A DNA stretch of 64,000 nucleotides, taken from NCBI GenBank assembly GCA_951640165.1, contig OX621244.1:18804001-18868000 (forward strand). Reading direction: 5' to 3'. A program made the position numbers and the translations under genes. The stretch's first letter is position 1; the number at the start of each line of letters is the position of its first letter. This DNA comes from Pseudoips prasinana. Taxonomy: Eukaryota; Arthropoda; Insecta; Lepidoptera; Nolidae. Below are positions 18,150 to 29,762 of the stretch, one piece after another. The notes below the pieces were generated by a model. It saw only the letters and a list, made by a program, of their open reading frames with translations, had not been told where the DNA came from and searched no databases.

Positions 18150-20728
18150 CAGTGGCAGTGCCATTATAGTAAAAGAGACACTTCAATTCTATGAAAGCAT
18201 CACCTGTGAAGATCAAGAGATTCAAGTTGTGGCCATATGCGTCACAACTAAGCTATATCCACTGACTATAGCTGCTATATATTCACCTCCTAGACATAAT
18301 ATTAAGAAAGACCAGTATTTGAGGTTACTAAGCCAGCTTGGGCCAAGGTTCATCTTAGGTGGTGACTTCAATGCCAAGAATACATACTGGGGCTCACGTC
18401 TGACAACAACGAAAGGGAAAGAACTTCTACTAGCCCTTAAAGAAGTAAAAGGCGATGTTATATCGACAGGAATGCCAACTTATTGGCCAACAGATACTAA
18501 CAAAATCCCAGATCTCATAGATTTCTTTGTGTATAAAAACGTATCACGTTCCAACTTACACATAGAACAAAGTTATGATATGAACTCAGATCATTCACCT
18601 ATTTTTCTTACTGTATATGGTAGTGTAAATATAAAAACAAACCACCCAACCTTATGTAATAAATACACAGACTGGGAAAGTTTTAAGATAGAATTAGATA
18701 GATACATAGATTTAAAAATACCACTTAAAACTACAATCCAACTAGACAAAGAAGTTGAACTCTTTGTGGTTAATTAACAACAAGAAGCTTGGAATAATAC
18801 TCCAGTTGCCCAAAGAAAACATAAGGGAAAAATGTATCCTTTACATATAACATAGCTCTTGATTGAAAAAAGGAGACAAAGAAATAGATGGCATAAAACA
18901 AGGTGCCCACAAGACAAGACTCTACTAAACAATATGACCAAAAAACTTAAAAGAGAGATTCAAAACCATAACGACGAAATGTTGGAGTTAGAGCTTCAAC
19001 AATTGTCAACCACTGCCAAATCGGGATATTCATTATGGAAAGCAAATAAACAAATGCAAAAAACAATTAACCAAATACCTCCAATTAAACTCAATAATGG
19101 ACGATGGGCACTGTCCAACGAAGAAAAAGCAAAAACATTTGCCAAACACCTGGAAGGAATATTTACGCCTAATAAAGGAATGGCGCTTAAAGAAAAAGTA
19201 AACAATTCACTTCGAGAGTACTTAGAAATACGATTAGTCACTCCCAGAGAAGTAAATAACGAGATACTAAACAATCTCAAAGTAAAGAAAAGCCCAGGGT
19301 ATGACCTCATCACCGGGGAAATTCTACGTAACCTGCCTCGTAAGACTCTCGGTTAACTTACGACTCTGATAAATGCGGCTTTTCGGTTAAAATATGTCCC
19401 TGATCTATGGAAAGTGGCCGAAGTAATTATGGTCCAAAAACCTGGAAAAATCCCCCATGATATAAAGTCGTACAGACCAATTTCACTTTTACCAATTATA
19501 TCAAAACTGTTTGAAACTTTTACTTAAAAGATTAAAACCTTTAATAGAAAAAAGAAACGTAATTCCTGAACACCAGTTTGGCTTCAGAGAAAAACATTCC
19601 ACCATAGATCAAGTCCATATGATTACTAATATAATAGAAAATGCACTAGAAACGAAAAAAGTTTGCTCGTCTGTATTTCTTGACGTTGCCCAAGCTTTTG
19701 ATAAAGTCTGGCATGAGGGTTTAATATATAAATTGAAACTCTTGTTACCACAACAGTTCGCAGATATTTTAACATCATACATCTCTAACAGAAAGTTTAG
19801 AATAAAACAAGAAAACGCTTATTGTGAGTTAATCAAGATAAGAGCTGGAGTGCCCCAAGGGAGTGTACTAGGTCCTATATTGTACCTACTATACACCTAT
19901 GATATCCCAAAACCAGAAAACACTATCATGGCAACGTTTGATGATGATACAGCAATAATGGCCGTAGGCGAAAGCCATCAAAAAGCTGTTGAACAGTTGC
20001 AACTGGCCATAAACCAAGTTTTCAATTGGACAAGAAAGTGGAGAATTGAGCTGAATGAGTCAAAGTCCATACAGGTAGACTTTACCAACAAAAAACCGCA
20101 TAAGTTCTCGATATATATCAACAACCAACGAGTTCCATACGCAGATACTGCTAAATATCTGGGATTGACACTCGACGCCAAATTACGCTGGAAAGCGCAC
20201 GTCAAAAAGAAAAGAAAAGAGTTGGATTTGCGATATTTAAAAATGTTCTTACTGGCTACTTGGAAGATCTTCGCCAGTGGCAGTACATAATAAACTTTTG
20301 TTATACAGACAAATTTTAATGCCCGTATGGACTTATGGCATACAATTGTGGGGTTGTGCCAAAAAAGCAACATTAATATCATCCAAAGATTGCAGAATAA
20401 AGTGTTACGAGATATCGTAAATGCACCCTGGTTTATAAGAAATGACGATTTACACCGGGATCTAAAGATGGACTCCGTTGCAGAGACCATTCGGAAATAC
20501 GCTACAGCTCATGAACATAGGCTTCTACATCACGTGAACGTCGAGGCCATCCAGCTCCTCGACATTACAGAGCTAGTGAGACATTTAAAGAGAACAAAAC
20601 CCTATGAACTAGTGTCATGATTTATGTTTAGGTAGAAGTTTAGGTTAATATAAAATTACTTATTAGTCTCTAGACTAGATTGTAATATATATAAAGTACT
20701 ACACTTGGTACTTTTATAAAAAAAAAAA
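18150..20728 (+). pseudogene. Jockey-clade LINE ORF2, 5'-truncated and frameshifted
   Basis: A target duplication TATTTACATG (18140-18149 and 20729-20738) and an A-rich tail at 20718-20728 delimit a retrotransposed copy. It keeps the apurinic-type endonuclease (IYSPPRHN, GGDFNAKNTYWGS, MNSDHSPIF). The linker and RT follow: SYRPISLLPIISKLFE near 19470, HQFGFREKHST, FLDVAQAFDKVWH, AGVPQGSVLGP and the catalytic FDDDTAIM, then the C-terminal region with LDAKLRWKAHV. Stops or frameshifts occur near 18775, 19355, 19515 and 20288. The box reads FDDD where YADD or FADD is usual, an Ala-to-Asp change that leaves both catalytic Asp codons. The 5' truncation removes ORF1 and the start of the endonuclease. 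Confidence 0.92.
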
Positions 20729-20738
20729 TATTTACATG

Positions 20739-21124
20739 TAAACGGCTACTGAGAACTCCTGAAAAGTTTCCTCTTTAGATGATATAAATCATTCAATTCT
20801 TTCTTCGCAATATAACAAGTATATGCTTAATGTGGTAAGTATGTATTTTATGGTTGAGTTCAGGTAAACATCTAGAAACTATTCGTCTATGCTTGCATAA
20901 ATATTTAAAACTCAACAAACTAGATGTCACATAATAAGACAGCTTGTCTTCCATGTGAGGGTCCAAAGTTCATAGCTCTACTTTCACTATTTAACATGTG
21001 CTTTCATTGTCAACAACATCGGTTTTCATTGTCTCACTGAGCTTTGAGCCAGTTCTGTACCGTATTCATAAGAGTGAAGAGAGAGCTTGCGCAGGCCGAT
21101 GGTGGTTAGCTGGAATATGCTGGA
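20739..21124. other. intergenic sequence
   Basis: No recognisable feature between the Jockey LINE and the next LINE relic. Confidence 0.4.
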
Positions 21125-21430
21125 ACGCAGATTTCCGTATTAAGGAGGTTAAATTAACGCTCTACAAAGCTTATTACCATAACTTCTATACACGCAGCCT
21201 GTATAAAAGCCTACAATATCCTCCGTGTCCAATGCAATAATAGTTTTCGGGTTCAGCTAGGACTCTCACGCTTCTGTAGTGCATCTAAGATGTTCGCCGA
21301 GGCATATTGTCGACTTCTACGGTGTAACAAGAAAACGATCTGCGTTAATGTTATCTTGGTTGCGTGGCAGCCGTAATGGAATTCTAAAAATGCTGACAGA
21401 GAAAATTTATAGCCAATTTGTTGAACATCG
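21125..21430 (+). pseudogene. LINE-3 C-terminal relic
   Basis: Broken frames encode KEVKLTLYKAYYHNFYT and, after stops and shifts, residues equivalent to CSASKMFAEA. These match the C-terminal region of the LINE at 47.8-48.25 kb (VKVTLFRAYCTSLYT and CSASTMFAEA). It is heavily decayed. Confidence 0.7.
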
Positions 21431-21497
21431 GTTTGGCACGTGGAGTTGCCACATGTCAATACGGTGTTCAACCTTGCTAGATATGAGAAATATAAAC

Positions 21498-21607
21498 TAA
21501 CAAGCCCACGGTTTCACCCGCGTTAAAGTAGTTTTGGCGTAAAAGAGTAACAAACATACATACATACATCTATACTCACAAACTTTCGCATTTATAATAT
21601 TAGTAGA
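21498..21607 (-). mobile_element. Helitron fragment (non-autonomous)
   Basis: On the minus strand it begins TCTACTAATATTATAAATGC, contains TGTTTGTTACTCTTTTACG, and ends in the 3' stem region AACGCGGGTGAAACCGTGGG. The internal part is shortened. It shares both ends with the copy at 49050-49259. Confidence 0.75.
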
Positions 21608-21609
21608 AT

Positions 21610-21826
21610 GTGTACCTCTAGCGGTTTTGGCAGTGTACTTGACGCTTATCGTTATATTTTGGACAATTCACACAATATTACTATAAATTGTAGCCTATGT
21701 GTTATTCTGATGTGTAAGCTATATTATTGTATAGTTTCATTAAAATCTATTCAGTAGTTTTTACGTGAAAGAGTAACAAACATCCATCTATACTTACAAA
21801 TTTTCGCGATTATATTTTTAGTAGGA
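21610..21826 (-). mobile_element. second Helitron fragment, 3' end missing
   Basis: The minus strand starts A|TCCTACTAAAAATATAATCG, the 5' TC expected after a host A. It continues through TGTTTGTTACTCTTTCACG, TACTGAATAGATTTTAATG and AATAACACATAGGCTACAA. No CTRR end is seen; the first fragment directly abuts it. Confidence 0.65.
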
Positions 21827-23514
21827 TGAATATAGTTTTAAGTATTTTATTTTGAAGACAACGCCCGTACTACGGAAATAATCCCTGTGTCGCGGAGTAC
21901 TTTACAAACATATAATAACTATGTACTATATGGCTTTGTTGTAGCTGGAATAAAATATTAATATTATATTATTATAAAATTTTACCTAGAAGCTCTTTGA
22001 CTGGCTTAATTCTGATTTACCTGCTCAATACTTTGTACCCGCAGCAGCGAAGAGTAAGTATTAAATACTACGAGTAAAATTTCCAAGAACAGGTACTTGG
22101 GGCTCAAGAATCTTTCACCCATAGCATTCTGTTAGAAGCGTTTTGTTAAGTGACAAGAACCAACATTTTTAGGTAAGCTTGGTTTACGTTTGCTCTTAAT
22201 ATTAATATAACGCTCTAAAGAAAAATCATCATTACAGCTGAAAGCAGTCCACTGCTAGACTAGTTTCCGCTAAGAATCATCTTGGGGGATGTGCCATTAT
22301 CGCCACGCTTGGCAATAGCAGTAAGACGATGTGAAGCAGTACTCAGAAGGAAGCTGCTGCCTCTGGTAGATATTCCCTCGGGTCAACTTCTACGCCCCCC
22401 ACGGGATGAGATGGGGATGTGATATTACGAAATCCACTTCCGTCACCTCACAGCCGCCATCGACCTTTGCAATGAGCCATATATCAATCCGGATATCAAA
22501 AGATCTATGGACTATATAAGTCATGCTTGCTTTACACTGCATAAATAATTTGAATGCGAAAAAGTAGTTTGCGTTATAAATATTTTTTTAATCCAAATAC
22601 TTCAGTTATTAAACGACTTCATATAACTTATAACTAAGAGTATTGTTGACTTTCGTATTTATTACGCTGTAGTCTGCTGTTATCTGTGATTTTTTACTAA
22701 GAAAGGTAATACGGAAGCACACTAATTATAGTAATTTCTGGCACTATTTCTCACGTAAACTTGAAGGAACCTACTTAAAACGTTTGGACCGAACTTGTAT
22801 AAGAAGATGCTAACCGGGTGCAGCAATGAATGCTACCAAGCCTGTAAGCTAATTGTTGGGTTTTCTTTGTTCGGTTTGTTTATTGAGTTTCATTTCAGGT
22901 TTTTTTTAACAGATATGAATTTAAAATGAATATTAAGGACCACTCACTAGTTTCAGATTAATAAAGGCCTATAATATTAATAAGTCTGCCAAAGTTGAAT
23001 TAAATGTATTGTGTTTTATTTATTTAATTCCTTTCAACCATTATGCCAGTAGTATTTTTAATATTTAATTTATAATTTCATGGCAGGTAGATTAAGGCTC
23101 AATACTGCTAATTGAAAATATACGACAATTAAAAAATAAATAACTTTATACCGTAGACACAAATTGCTTAATATATTAGTGGTTGAAGTCCTTTTAAGAG
23201 TTTGTGCTAGGAGACTTTATTCCATCATATTAAAAATATAACATATTTATTTTTGTTGTTGGGTAACAAAATTGTTACGTAATAGGAGATTATCACGAAC
23301 AACTTGCTACTTTGCTACAGTAGTGTATGGTTGATTAAATGGAAAGCATGATGATATTGTCACTGCTTATGATGATATCTTTCCTGGCTTCTTTACCATT
23401 TTGGTCTGAGTCCAAACACTAAAATCGCTTATTTCATAGTTGCCCAAAATTATTTAGTTTCATGCGTTGATTGATCTATTTGTACACACAGTTTATTATA
23501 CACGTTGTTCCTTT
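21827..23514. other. intergenic sequence with one SINE-A copy
   Basis: Beyond the SINE-A at 22228-22450 nothing is recognised. Confidence 0.4.
22228..22450 (-). repeat. SINE-A copy
   Basis: Contains CAGTCCACTGCTAGAC, GAAGCTGCTGCCTCTGGTAG, TATTCCCTCGGGTCAACTTC, ACGGGATGAGATGGGG and GTCACCTCACAGCC. It is diverged, and the 3' tail is reduced to CATCATTA. Confidence 0.8.
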
Positions 23515-23775
23515 GACGGTCACCGTCAGTAGGCTAGTTGGTAGTGCTCCTGCCTACGAAGCTGGTGGTCCTGGGTTCGAATCCCGGTAAGTGCAAATAT
23601 TTGTGTGATGAGCACGAATATTTGTTTCTGAGTCATGAATGTTTTCTATGTATATACGTATTTATCTATCTATATAAGTATGTATTTCGTCGCCTGGTAC
23701 CCATAGTACAAGCTTTGCTTAGTTTGGGGCTAGGATGACCTGTGTGACATTGTCCCTAGATATTATTATTATTTA
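23515..23775 (+). repeat. tRNA-derived SINE, full-length type
   Basis: The 5' tRNA-like head has box A (TAGGCTAGTTGGTAGT) and box B (GGTTCGAATCC), the internal RNA polymerase III promoter of tRNA-derived SINEs. A tRNA-unrelated body follows with TGTGTGATGAGCACGAATAT, TGGTACCCATAGTACAAGC and AGTTTGGGGCTAGGATG, then an (ATT)n tail at 23760-23775. The head cannot fold as a complete tRNA and is followed by the SINE body, so this is not a tRNA gene. The same body is seen at 54.2 and 56.7 kb on the other strand. Confidence 0.88.
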
Positions 23776-24329
23776 GAGAGGCGTATACAAATATTCTCTT
23801 TTATTATAAAGGTTCTATTTATTTATCATACCTCTTAAATAAAAGATTATCTTAAATTTCAATAAAGCAGTCGTATGATCTTAAAGTTCTTATTCAAATA
23901 AAGCTTTTGAGACAATGTTAACATTCATTCGGATGGAACTGCCAACGATGAGTAACTCGTATCAATATTAACAATCTTATTTCTATTTGCGAAATATTTT
24001 ATGGAACTTTAATCTTTCAGTAGGATTTATATCGAGCCTTCTGAAAAATGAATAAGTTGATACCTTCTTTAAAGAGGTTGTCCAAACTAAGCCTTGCTAA
24101 AACAATATACGCCACCAAAAGTAAAGGGCTTCTATCTGACTTTACTGAAAAACGTACTTTGTAGAAAAGTATTTATTAAGGTAGAGGTTGCGTAAGAATC
24201 GTTCAAATAAAGGGGTATTAACAAGGTGACGGTTTTTAATCCCGTGATTCCGTTGACTTGAATATCTATCCCGTCACGGTTTAAAACAACATTATCCTTA
24301 ATTAAGACTTTCTTATCTATATGATGATG
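23776..24329. other. intergenic sequence
   Basis: No gene or repeat recognised. Confidence 0.4.
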
Positions 24330-24545
24330 TGTGATGACGGCAAAGAATATCATCACCCCATCTCATCCCGTGGGGGTGTAGAAATAATCCCGAGGGAATA
24401 CCTAGCGGGTAGCTGCGTTTTTCTGTGAACTATGACTATCATCGGCGATTGCCAACCCGTCTGCCAAGCGTGACGATTACGGCATATTCCCCCTTTCTAT
24501 GAGGAGGCTTTTGTCCAGCTGTGGACGTTATATGGCTGACATTAT
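24330..24545 (+). repeat. SINE-A copy
   Basis: Starts GATGACGGCAAAGAATATCA, then CCCCATCTCATCCCGTGGGG, CCCGAGGGAATACCTAGCG, CCCGTCTGCCAAGCG, GAGGCTTTTGTCCAGCTGTG and ATATGGCTGACAT. It is one of the better-preserved copies and is useful for a consensus. Confidence 0.85.
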
Positions 24546-24797
24546 GTCTATATAATGGTACTTATGACTAACCTCCTTACCTACAGGAGTTTTAGTCTTT
24601 ACTAAAATAATGGTATTGACTTAAATCTAAACCAGTTTTTTTTGTAATAAAATGAGTGAAAAGTTTGGATTAAATTGTAAGTATGGGAACTTTCCGCCAA
24701 TTTTAAAATACCGTAGGTATACTATCGACTCCATGCACTGTATAATAATAAATAGTAGTAGGGCATCTTCATTCTAATAGAAGATATAAAGATAAAT

Positions 24798-24837
24798 TAG
24801 TATTATACACATATCTTTTGATATGTGTATAATACTA
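24798..24837. repeat. 18-bp perfect hairpin
   Basis: TAGTATTATACACATATC at 24798-24815 is complementary to 24820-24837, with a TTTT loop. It is AT-rich and of unknown origin; a slippage palindrome is likely. Confidence 0.85.
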
Positions 24838-24904
24838 TTATGTATCGTTGGATTACATTATTATCATTTTGTGTAAATTTTCATGTATTTAAGGCGCTCA
24901 CAAA

Positions 24905-25870
24905 AACTTTCAATAAACTAATATTATGCTATTCAAACAAAAACCTAACAAAATAAAACCACTTAACATAAGATATATAAGAAATAACATTGAAGAAAGG
25001 ACATATAAAAAAAAATTAGGATTATATATCGATAGCAAAATAAACTGGAAAGTACACATAGACCATATCTGCAAAAAACTTAACCAATTTTCATATGCCC
25101 TGTATAGACTTACAAAAATTTCAAATCAATCAGCTTTATTAACAGCATATCATGGTTATCTCAATTCAACACTAAGATATGGAATAATATTTTGGGGTAA
25201 CTCGACCGATAAAAATCGCGCATTTAAAGCCCAGAAACGTTGTATTAGGTCAATGTGTAACTTAAAACAAAGAGAATCCTGCCAATCGTCCTTAATAAAT
25301 TTAAAAATTCTTACACTTCCCTGCTTGTATATTTACGAATGTGCAGTATTTGTTAAGTCGAATATTGAGATGTTTGTCCATCGTGAACGAGCACATCATA
25401 AGGATAAATTACACGTAGTGCCCAGTAAGACACACCTTCTTCATGAAAGTATTTTTTGCGTTGCCTTACGCATATACAACTACATCCCAAGGTCAATCAG
25501 GTGCATTTCAGATAACCAGCTCTATAAAAAGAAACTTAATGATTTTTTGGTTCACAAATCGTATTATACATTAAATGATTTCCTCCAGATAAATTCAATC
25601 ACGTTTAAAAACGACTGCTAAGTAAAATATGTAATTAAGATAAGAATGAATGTACTTTACTTGACTTTAAAATAAGAAATAATTATAGGTAATTAAATGA
25701 AATGTATTAAATTGGGTTAAAATAATTGTATTCACGTAATTGTATAAAATAATTGTAACTAACTAAATATTGTACGCCTAAATGGCTGGACATAGCTGAA
25801 CATAAATTTTTGTGACTGTAACAACTTTTGACCTATGGACCACAATAAAAAGATTTCTATTTGTCACACT
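24905..25870 (+). pseudogene. LINE ORF2 C-terminal part (5'-truncated)
   Basis: The frame enters at NKTNIMLF, just C-terminal to an RT active site. It runs through KKLGLYIDSKINWKVHID, LRYGIIFWGNST and KAQKRCIRSM and stops at 25621. The order 'thumb, YGxxxWG, QKR' is the C-terminal region of CR1/Jockey-group reverse transcriptases. The 231-codon frame is intact but has no catalytic domain. An AT-rich 3' UTR follows with CCACAATAAAAAGATTTC near 25840 as a likely polyadenylation region. Clade not assigned. Confidence 0.8.
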
Positions 25871-26582
25871 TCTACGTCTAATTCTAATGTTCTATACATT
25901 AGAATTAACTGTGAAGGAACAGAATTTATACGGGTTAATTCTGCAGTACAATGAACCTGCGATAAAAACACAGAAATAAAATTATACTAGAAATTTTGCG
26001 TCTAGCGTAGTCACATTCCGTCGTCCACAAGTAAAACTATATGGTTATATAATATAAGGATAAGGTGGTTCTTATATTTTTTTCTACAAGAACAGCAGAA
26101 CCAAATGTTTGCACAGGTGGGATGAACGAAGAACGCATGTAATTCTGGGAACAAAAAATCAATAATGGATCTTACTTATACGCCCAATGAATATTAATTT
26201 TAGTAAAACGATCTGAAACTTGTTGGAAATTTTGAATTTGGTCCTCTATAAAGAGAAGGTAACCTTCATGAGATTCAGGGCTATGAGATAGAACTTTTGA
26301 ATCATCTGTAGTCTGTTTGTTGTGTCCCGCATGTACAATTCGCATTTTTGTTATATTAAATTCATGAATTTAACAAAAAAAAAAAATACGATATTTAAGA
26401 TTTTTAAGAATCGTTTCCACACCTAGGTTTCCGTTTTCGAGGTACCATGTATTCAATGTTGAATTTCACTGTTTAGTAATTGGATGAATTGGGAGGTAGC
26501 TGGTAGAGGAGGCTTCTGGTAGCTGGCGGCGGATTCTAATAGATGGTTTTGATGTAAAGCAAACTTTGGACGCCGTTTGTCT
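25871..26582. other. intergenic sequence
   Basis: Nothing recognised. A short inverted stretch TAATTCTAATGTTCTATACATTAGAATTA lies at about 25880-25910. Confidence 0.4.
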
Positions 26583-26870
26583 CTATGTTCTTTCTACGGC
26601 AATGGGAAACCTACCATACCGCCATAACATGTAGAAAGCGCATAGATTGAGCATAGAGAACGTCAATAACGGCTTTACACCACCACGGGTCATTAATTTG
26701 ACTAAGGCCATTAAATCTGCCAACAAGGCACCGGCGTCCCCAGCGCTAGGCATAGTGAGATCCAAAGATCTATGCTGGGGTGATAAAACATCAAGACCCT
26801 CAGCGTTACCGCTGCCAAATTCTAAGCTACACCTTAATATGTCCTCATTTCTAACTTTACTATATTAAGA
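26460..26870 (-). other. unidentified GC-richer segment with short open frames
   Basis: The minus strand has a 60-codon frame at 26583-26765 (MPSAGDAGALLADLMALVK...MLWRYGRFPIAVERT); the plus strand has a 73-codon frame at 26647-26868. Base composition differs from the AT-rich surroundings, which suggests former coding sequence or a transposon remnant. I recognise no family. Confidence 0.3.
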
Positions 26871-27633
26871 TAGTGTCTTATCTCTGTCTGCTGTCAATAG
26901 TGTCAATAACAAACGAATTACGAAACTTCACAGACAGATGTTTTTTACAAAATTAGCAAGCTGAGTCAGATCCATTTCTTATCTCCAAAAGTAAGGGTTA
27001 TGCGTAACTTGCTAAGATTACTGACTTACTAACTAAGGATTTACGCGCTTATAATAGCCGTACTTGATCATTAAGCTTTACTTTTTAACATACAAAGGCT
27101 TGGCGGGCTGTATCTATGATATTTAACTATTTAAAGACAACTATATCTAAGCTATCTACCTCTATATTAACGTATTATCGCCCTCTATAATATACAAACA
27201 TAATTAAACACGAATCACTTGTACTCCTTCCCTAGCATCCACAAGACAATAAGTTACCATGCAAATAAAAAAAATTATACGCAGGGCTTTTGAATATACC
27301 CTGCAAAGGAAATTACAATTAAAAATATCATTTTTGTTAAATTATATTGGTAAGCGAATTTCTTCAGAAATGTCATAAATAGATTAAATAGTAATAGTTA
27401 AAAAGACCTTTCAGTATTCGTCAATGCGTAGTTATTTCGGCATTTAATAAAGATTATACGAATACTGAACATCCTACTTAATTGTACTCATCTTAGTACG
27501 AGGATCTTACGATTTTGTCTAACATTTACCTTCATAATGAAAAAAGTTTTAGAGTGGGTCGGTTATAATGTACTTCCACAAACAAAAAAGGCTTTTCTGA
27601 GCCGCAATCTTCTGCTTAGTAAAACATTTTGTG

Positions 27634-27725
27634 CAGACGCCAGCACATCAACCTACCCCAATCTGTCAAATGTTCCCAATTAAAAGTGAACCTTATGCTT
27701 ACGTGATAAAGTTGATAATCAATAA
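27634..27725 (+). repeat. half copy of the 35.7-kb hairpin MITE
   Basis: ACGCCAGCACATCAACCTAC, CCCAATCTGTCAAAT and AGTGAACCTTATGC repeat the left half of the element at 35728-35853. The complementary right half is absent. Confidence 0.75.
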
Positions 27726-28319
27726 ATAAATGACAATTGAAAAGCTATTATTCAAAATCTGCTGTAATTAAATACCAATAAACGGTATAGTTCCAGTGAA
27801 TCTCGAGGATCCTTAGAAAGTAAACGTCTTCGTTCTTATTCTTTCTATCGGGAAAAATACTTTGATTGTCAGGTGTGAAAGTTAGAAGGTTGGCCTGGGT
27901 CAACGTACGTTCGAAAGTAAAATACTAAGAAACTCAATCCGAACGAATTAAAGAATAAAAGATCTCTTTTCAAATTTCCGTTGAATTTGCTGAGACTCTT
28001 AAATTTAATGTCACCTTTAAGAAAGACATTTCTTTACGGTAATGAGAAACTAATTTATAGATTTTTACTTTCAATTCTAGATTTTAATTGTAAATTGTAG
28101 AGAATCCTAAATTCAATTGCTATATATTATACAAGTGTAACATATAAGTAGATTGGAAATAACTTACGGAGATTTATTTGCCTATGAAAATAGAGAACGT
28201 CAAAAGTGTAACGCGAAATACACATAAAAAAATAAACTTCCCATACCAAAATAAAAATCAGCTGAGGCATTTATTGTTTACAGATAAGCCAAAAAAAAAA
28301 TTAAATAATAAATAAATAT
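27726..28319. other. intergenic sequence
   Basis: AT-rich, no recognisable feature. Confidence 0.4.
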
Positions 28320-28585
28320 CTTGGGACAACTAATACCTTGCCATCTAATCCCAAACTTGGCACATCCTGTACTATGGCAACAAGACAACTGATAAACATA
28401 CTTATATATTTCTAACACATAATAAACATACTTATAATACATGCATATCATAGATAATTTACACCCCGACACAGAACAAATAATCATATAATCATGTTCA
28501 TCACACAAGGATTTGTTCCGGGTGGGAATCGAACCGACGCCATGCGACGTGTAAGGTAAGCATTTACCAACCAAGCCAACTTTCT
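28320..28585 (-). repeat. tRNA-derived SINE
   Basis: The minus strand reads GTTGGCTTGGTTGGTAAATG (box A), CGGTTCGATTCCCACC (box B), TGTGTGATGAACATGATTA, CAGTTGTCTTGTTGCCATAG and TTTGGGATTAGATGGCAAGG. It has the same architecture as the 23.5-kb copy but a diverged body. Confidence 0.8.
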
Positions 28586-28604
28586 TTATTTTGTCAGTTT
28601 AATA

Positions 28605-28616
28605 GGGGGGGGGGGG
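28605..28616. repeat. G12 homopolymer
   Basis: Twelve consecutive G residues directly after the SINE head. It is rare in such AT-rich DNA and prone to length error. Confidence 0.9.
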
Positions 28617-29426
28617 CACTATCTACCCGACACTGACCAAATTAAAGAAATCCAGTATGCTTCATTTTAACTAAATTTCAAATCTGATATAACGTGTGCA
28701 CAATTATGACTAATTTATCAAGCAAATGTCACCATCAAGTGGGGCACCTACAAACAGGATTTGATTGATAACCTGAATTTACGAAACATGACTACACTAG
28801 CTCCTAACCAACAAGCATAGTTGGAAGGCCAAAGCTAATTAATGCAATCTATATTAGAATGTGTAATTGTATTACTGAGATCAATAATACCATTAGTAAA
28901 CGCTGCTTTGAAAGTTTCGATTTTTTTTTTATTTTATATACTCAGACAGGATAGTAAATGCCAAAACAGTGGATACAATGCGTAATTATATATTGCCTTC
29001 GTAATAAAGTCGCTGTCAAAGTCTATAGACTGACCGCATTTAAAGGCTTATAGGACGATTCGCACAATTTGAACTCGCACGAAACGTACGAATCGACTCT
29101 TTTAAAAAATATTATTTTTTCTTCAGGGGATTCGCACAAAGCTAATTTATTGGTGTGCCAATCGACACTTCCAAAAATATATAGGAGGCTGTTGGCACAC
29201 ATTGTATTTAAAGGAATAAAAAAAATTAAGTACAGTCGTACACAGCCGGCACTGTTATAAAACTAAAAAATAATTAAAAATTAAAATGTGTTCTTGAAAG
29301 TAAGAAAGATTTGCATTAAATAAGTAATAATTATCACTTAAAACGTGGCATATCTACCTGCTTATTAATACAAAACAATAAGAGCAGTATTTGACAGCAA
29401 TATTTGCCTATTATAGGAAAAAAATA

Positions 29427-29681
29427 CCGTCCAAGTGCGAGTCGAACTCACGCACGAAGGGTTCCGTACCATTATCAAAAAAACTAGCAATAAATTCACG
29501 TTTGTTATATGAGAGCCCCCTTAAATATTTATTTTATTTTGTTTTTTTAGTATTTGATGTCTTCTGTATCATTTGTGAAAATTTCAACTGTCTATCTACC
29601 ACTGTTCATGAGATACAGCGTGGTGACAGACGGACGGACGGACAGACAGACAGCGAAGTCTTAGTAATAGGGTCCCGTTTG
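29427..29681 (+). repeat. GAGTCG...GGGTTCCGTACC lepidopteran interspersed repeat, copy 1
   Basis: Contains CCAAGTGCGAGTCGAACTC, GAAGGGTTCCGTACC, TATGAGAGCCCCCTTAAATA, ATTTGTGAAAATTTCAACTG, GTTCATGAGATACAGC, GTGACAGACGGACGG and GTCTTAGTAATAGGGTCCC. I recognise this as a very common moth and butterfly repeat, from established knowledge. It is nested in the element at 29045-30299. Confidence 0.85.
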
Positions 29682-29685
29682 GGAT

Positions 29686-29762
29686 GCAACATGCAAGCAG
29701 GCATGCAGCATGCAAGCAGGCATGCAGCAAGCAAGCAGGCATGTAACGTGCAGCAAGCATTG
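29686..29762. repeat. short tandem array (GCAAGCAGGCATGCAGCAT)n
   Basis: About three to four imperfect units containing CAAGCAGGCATG, with a 15-20 base period. Such arrays translate to Ala/Cys-rich peptides on both strands, which explains the long but meaningless frames here. Confidence 0.8.

Noticed and set aside
23525..23595. Possible tRNA gene
   Set aside because: Box A and box B are present, but the sequence does not form a full cloverleaf with an acceptor stem and is the head of a repeated SINE.
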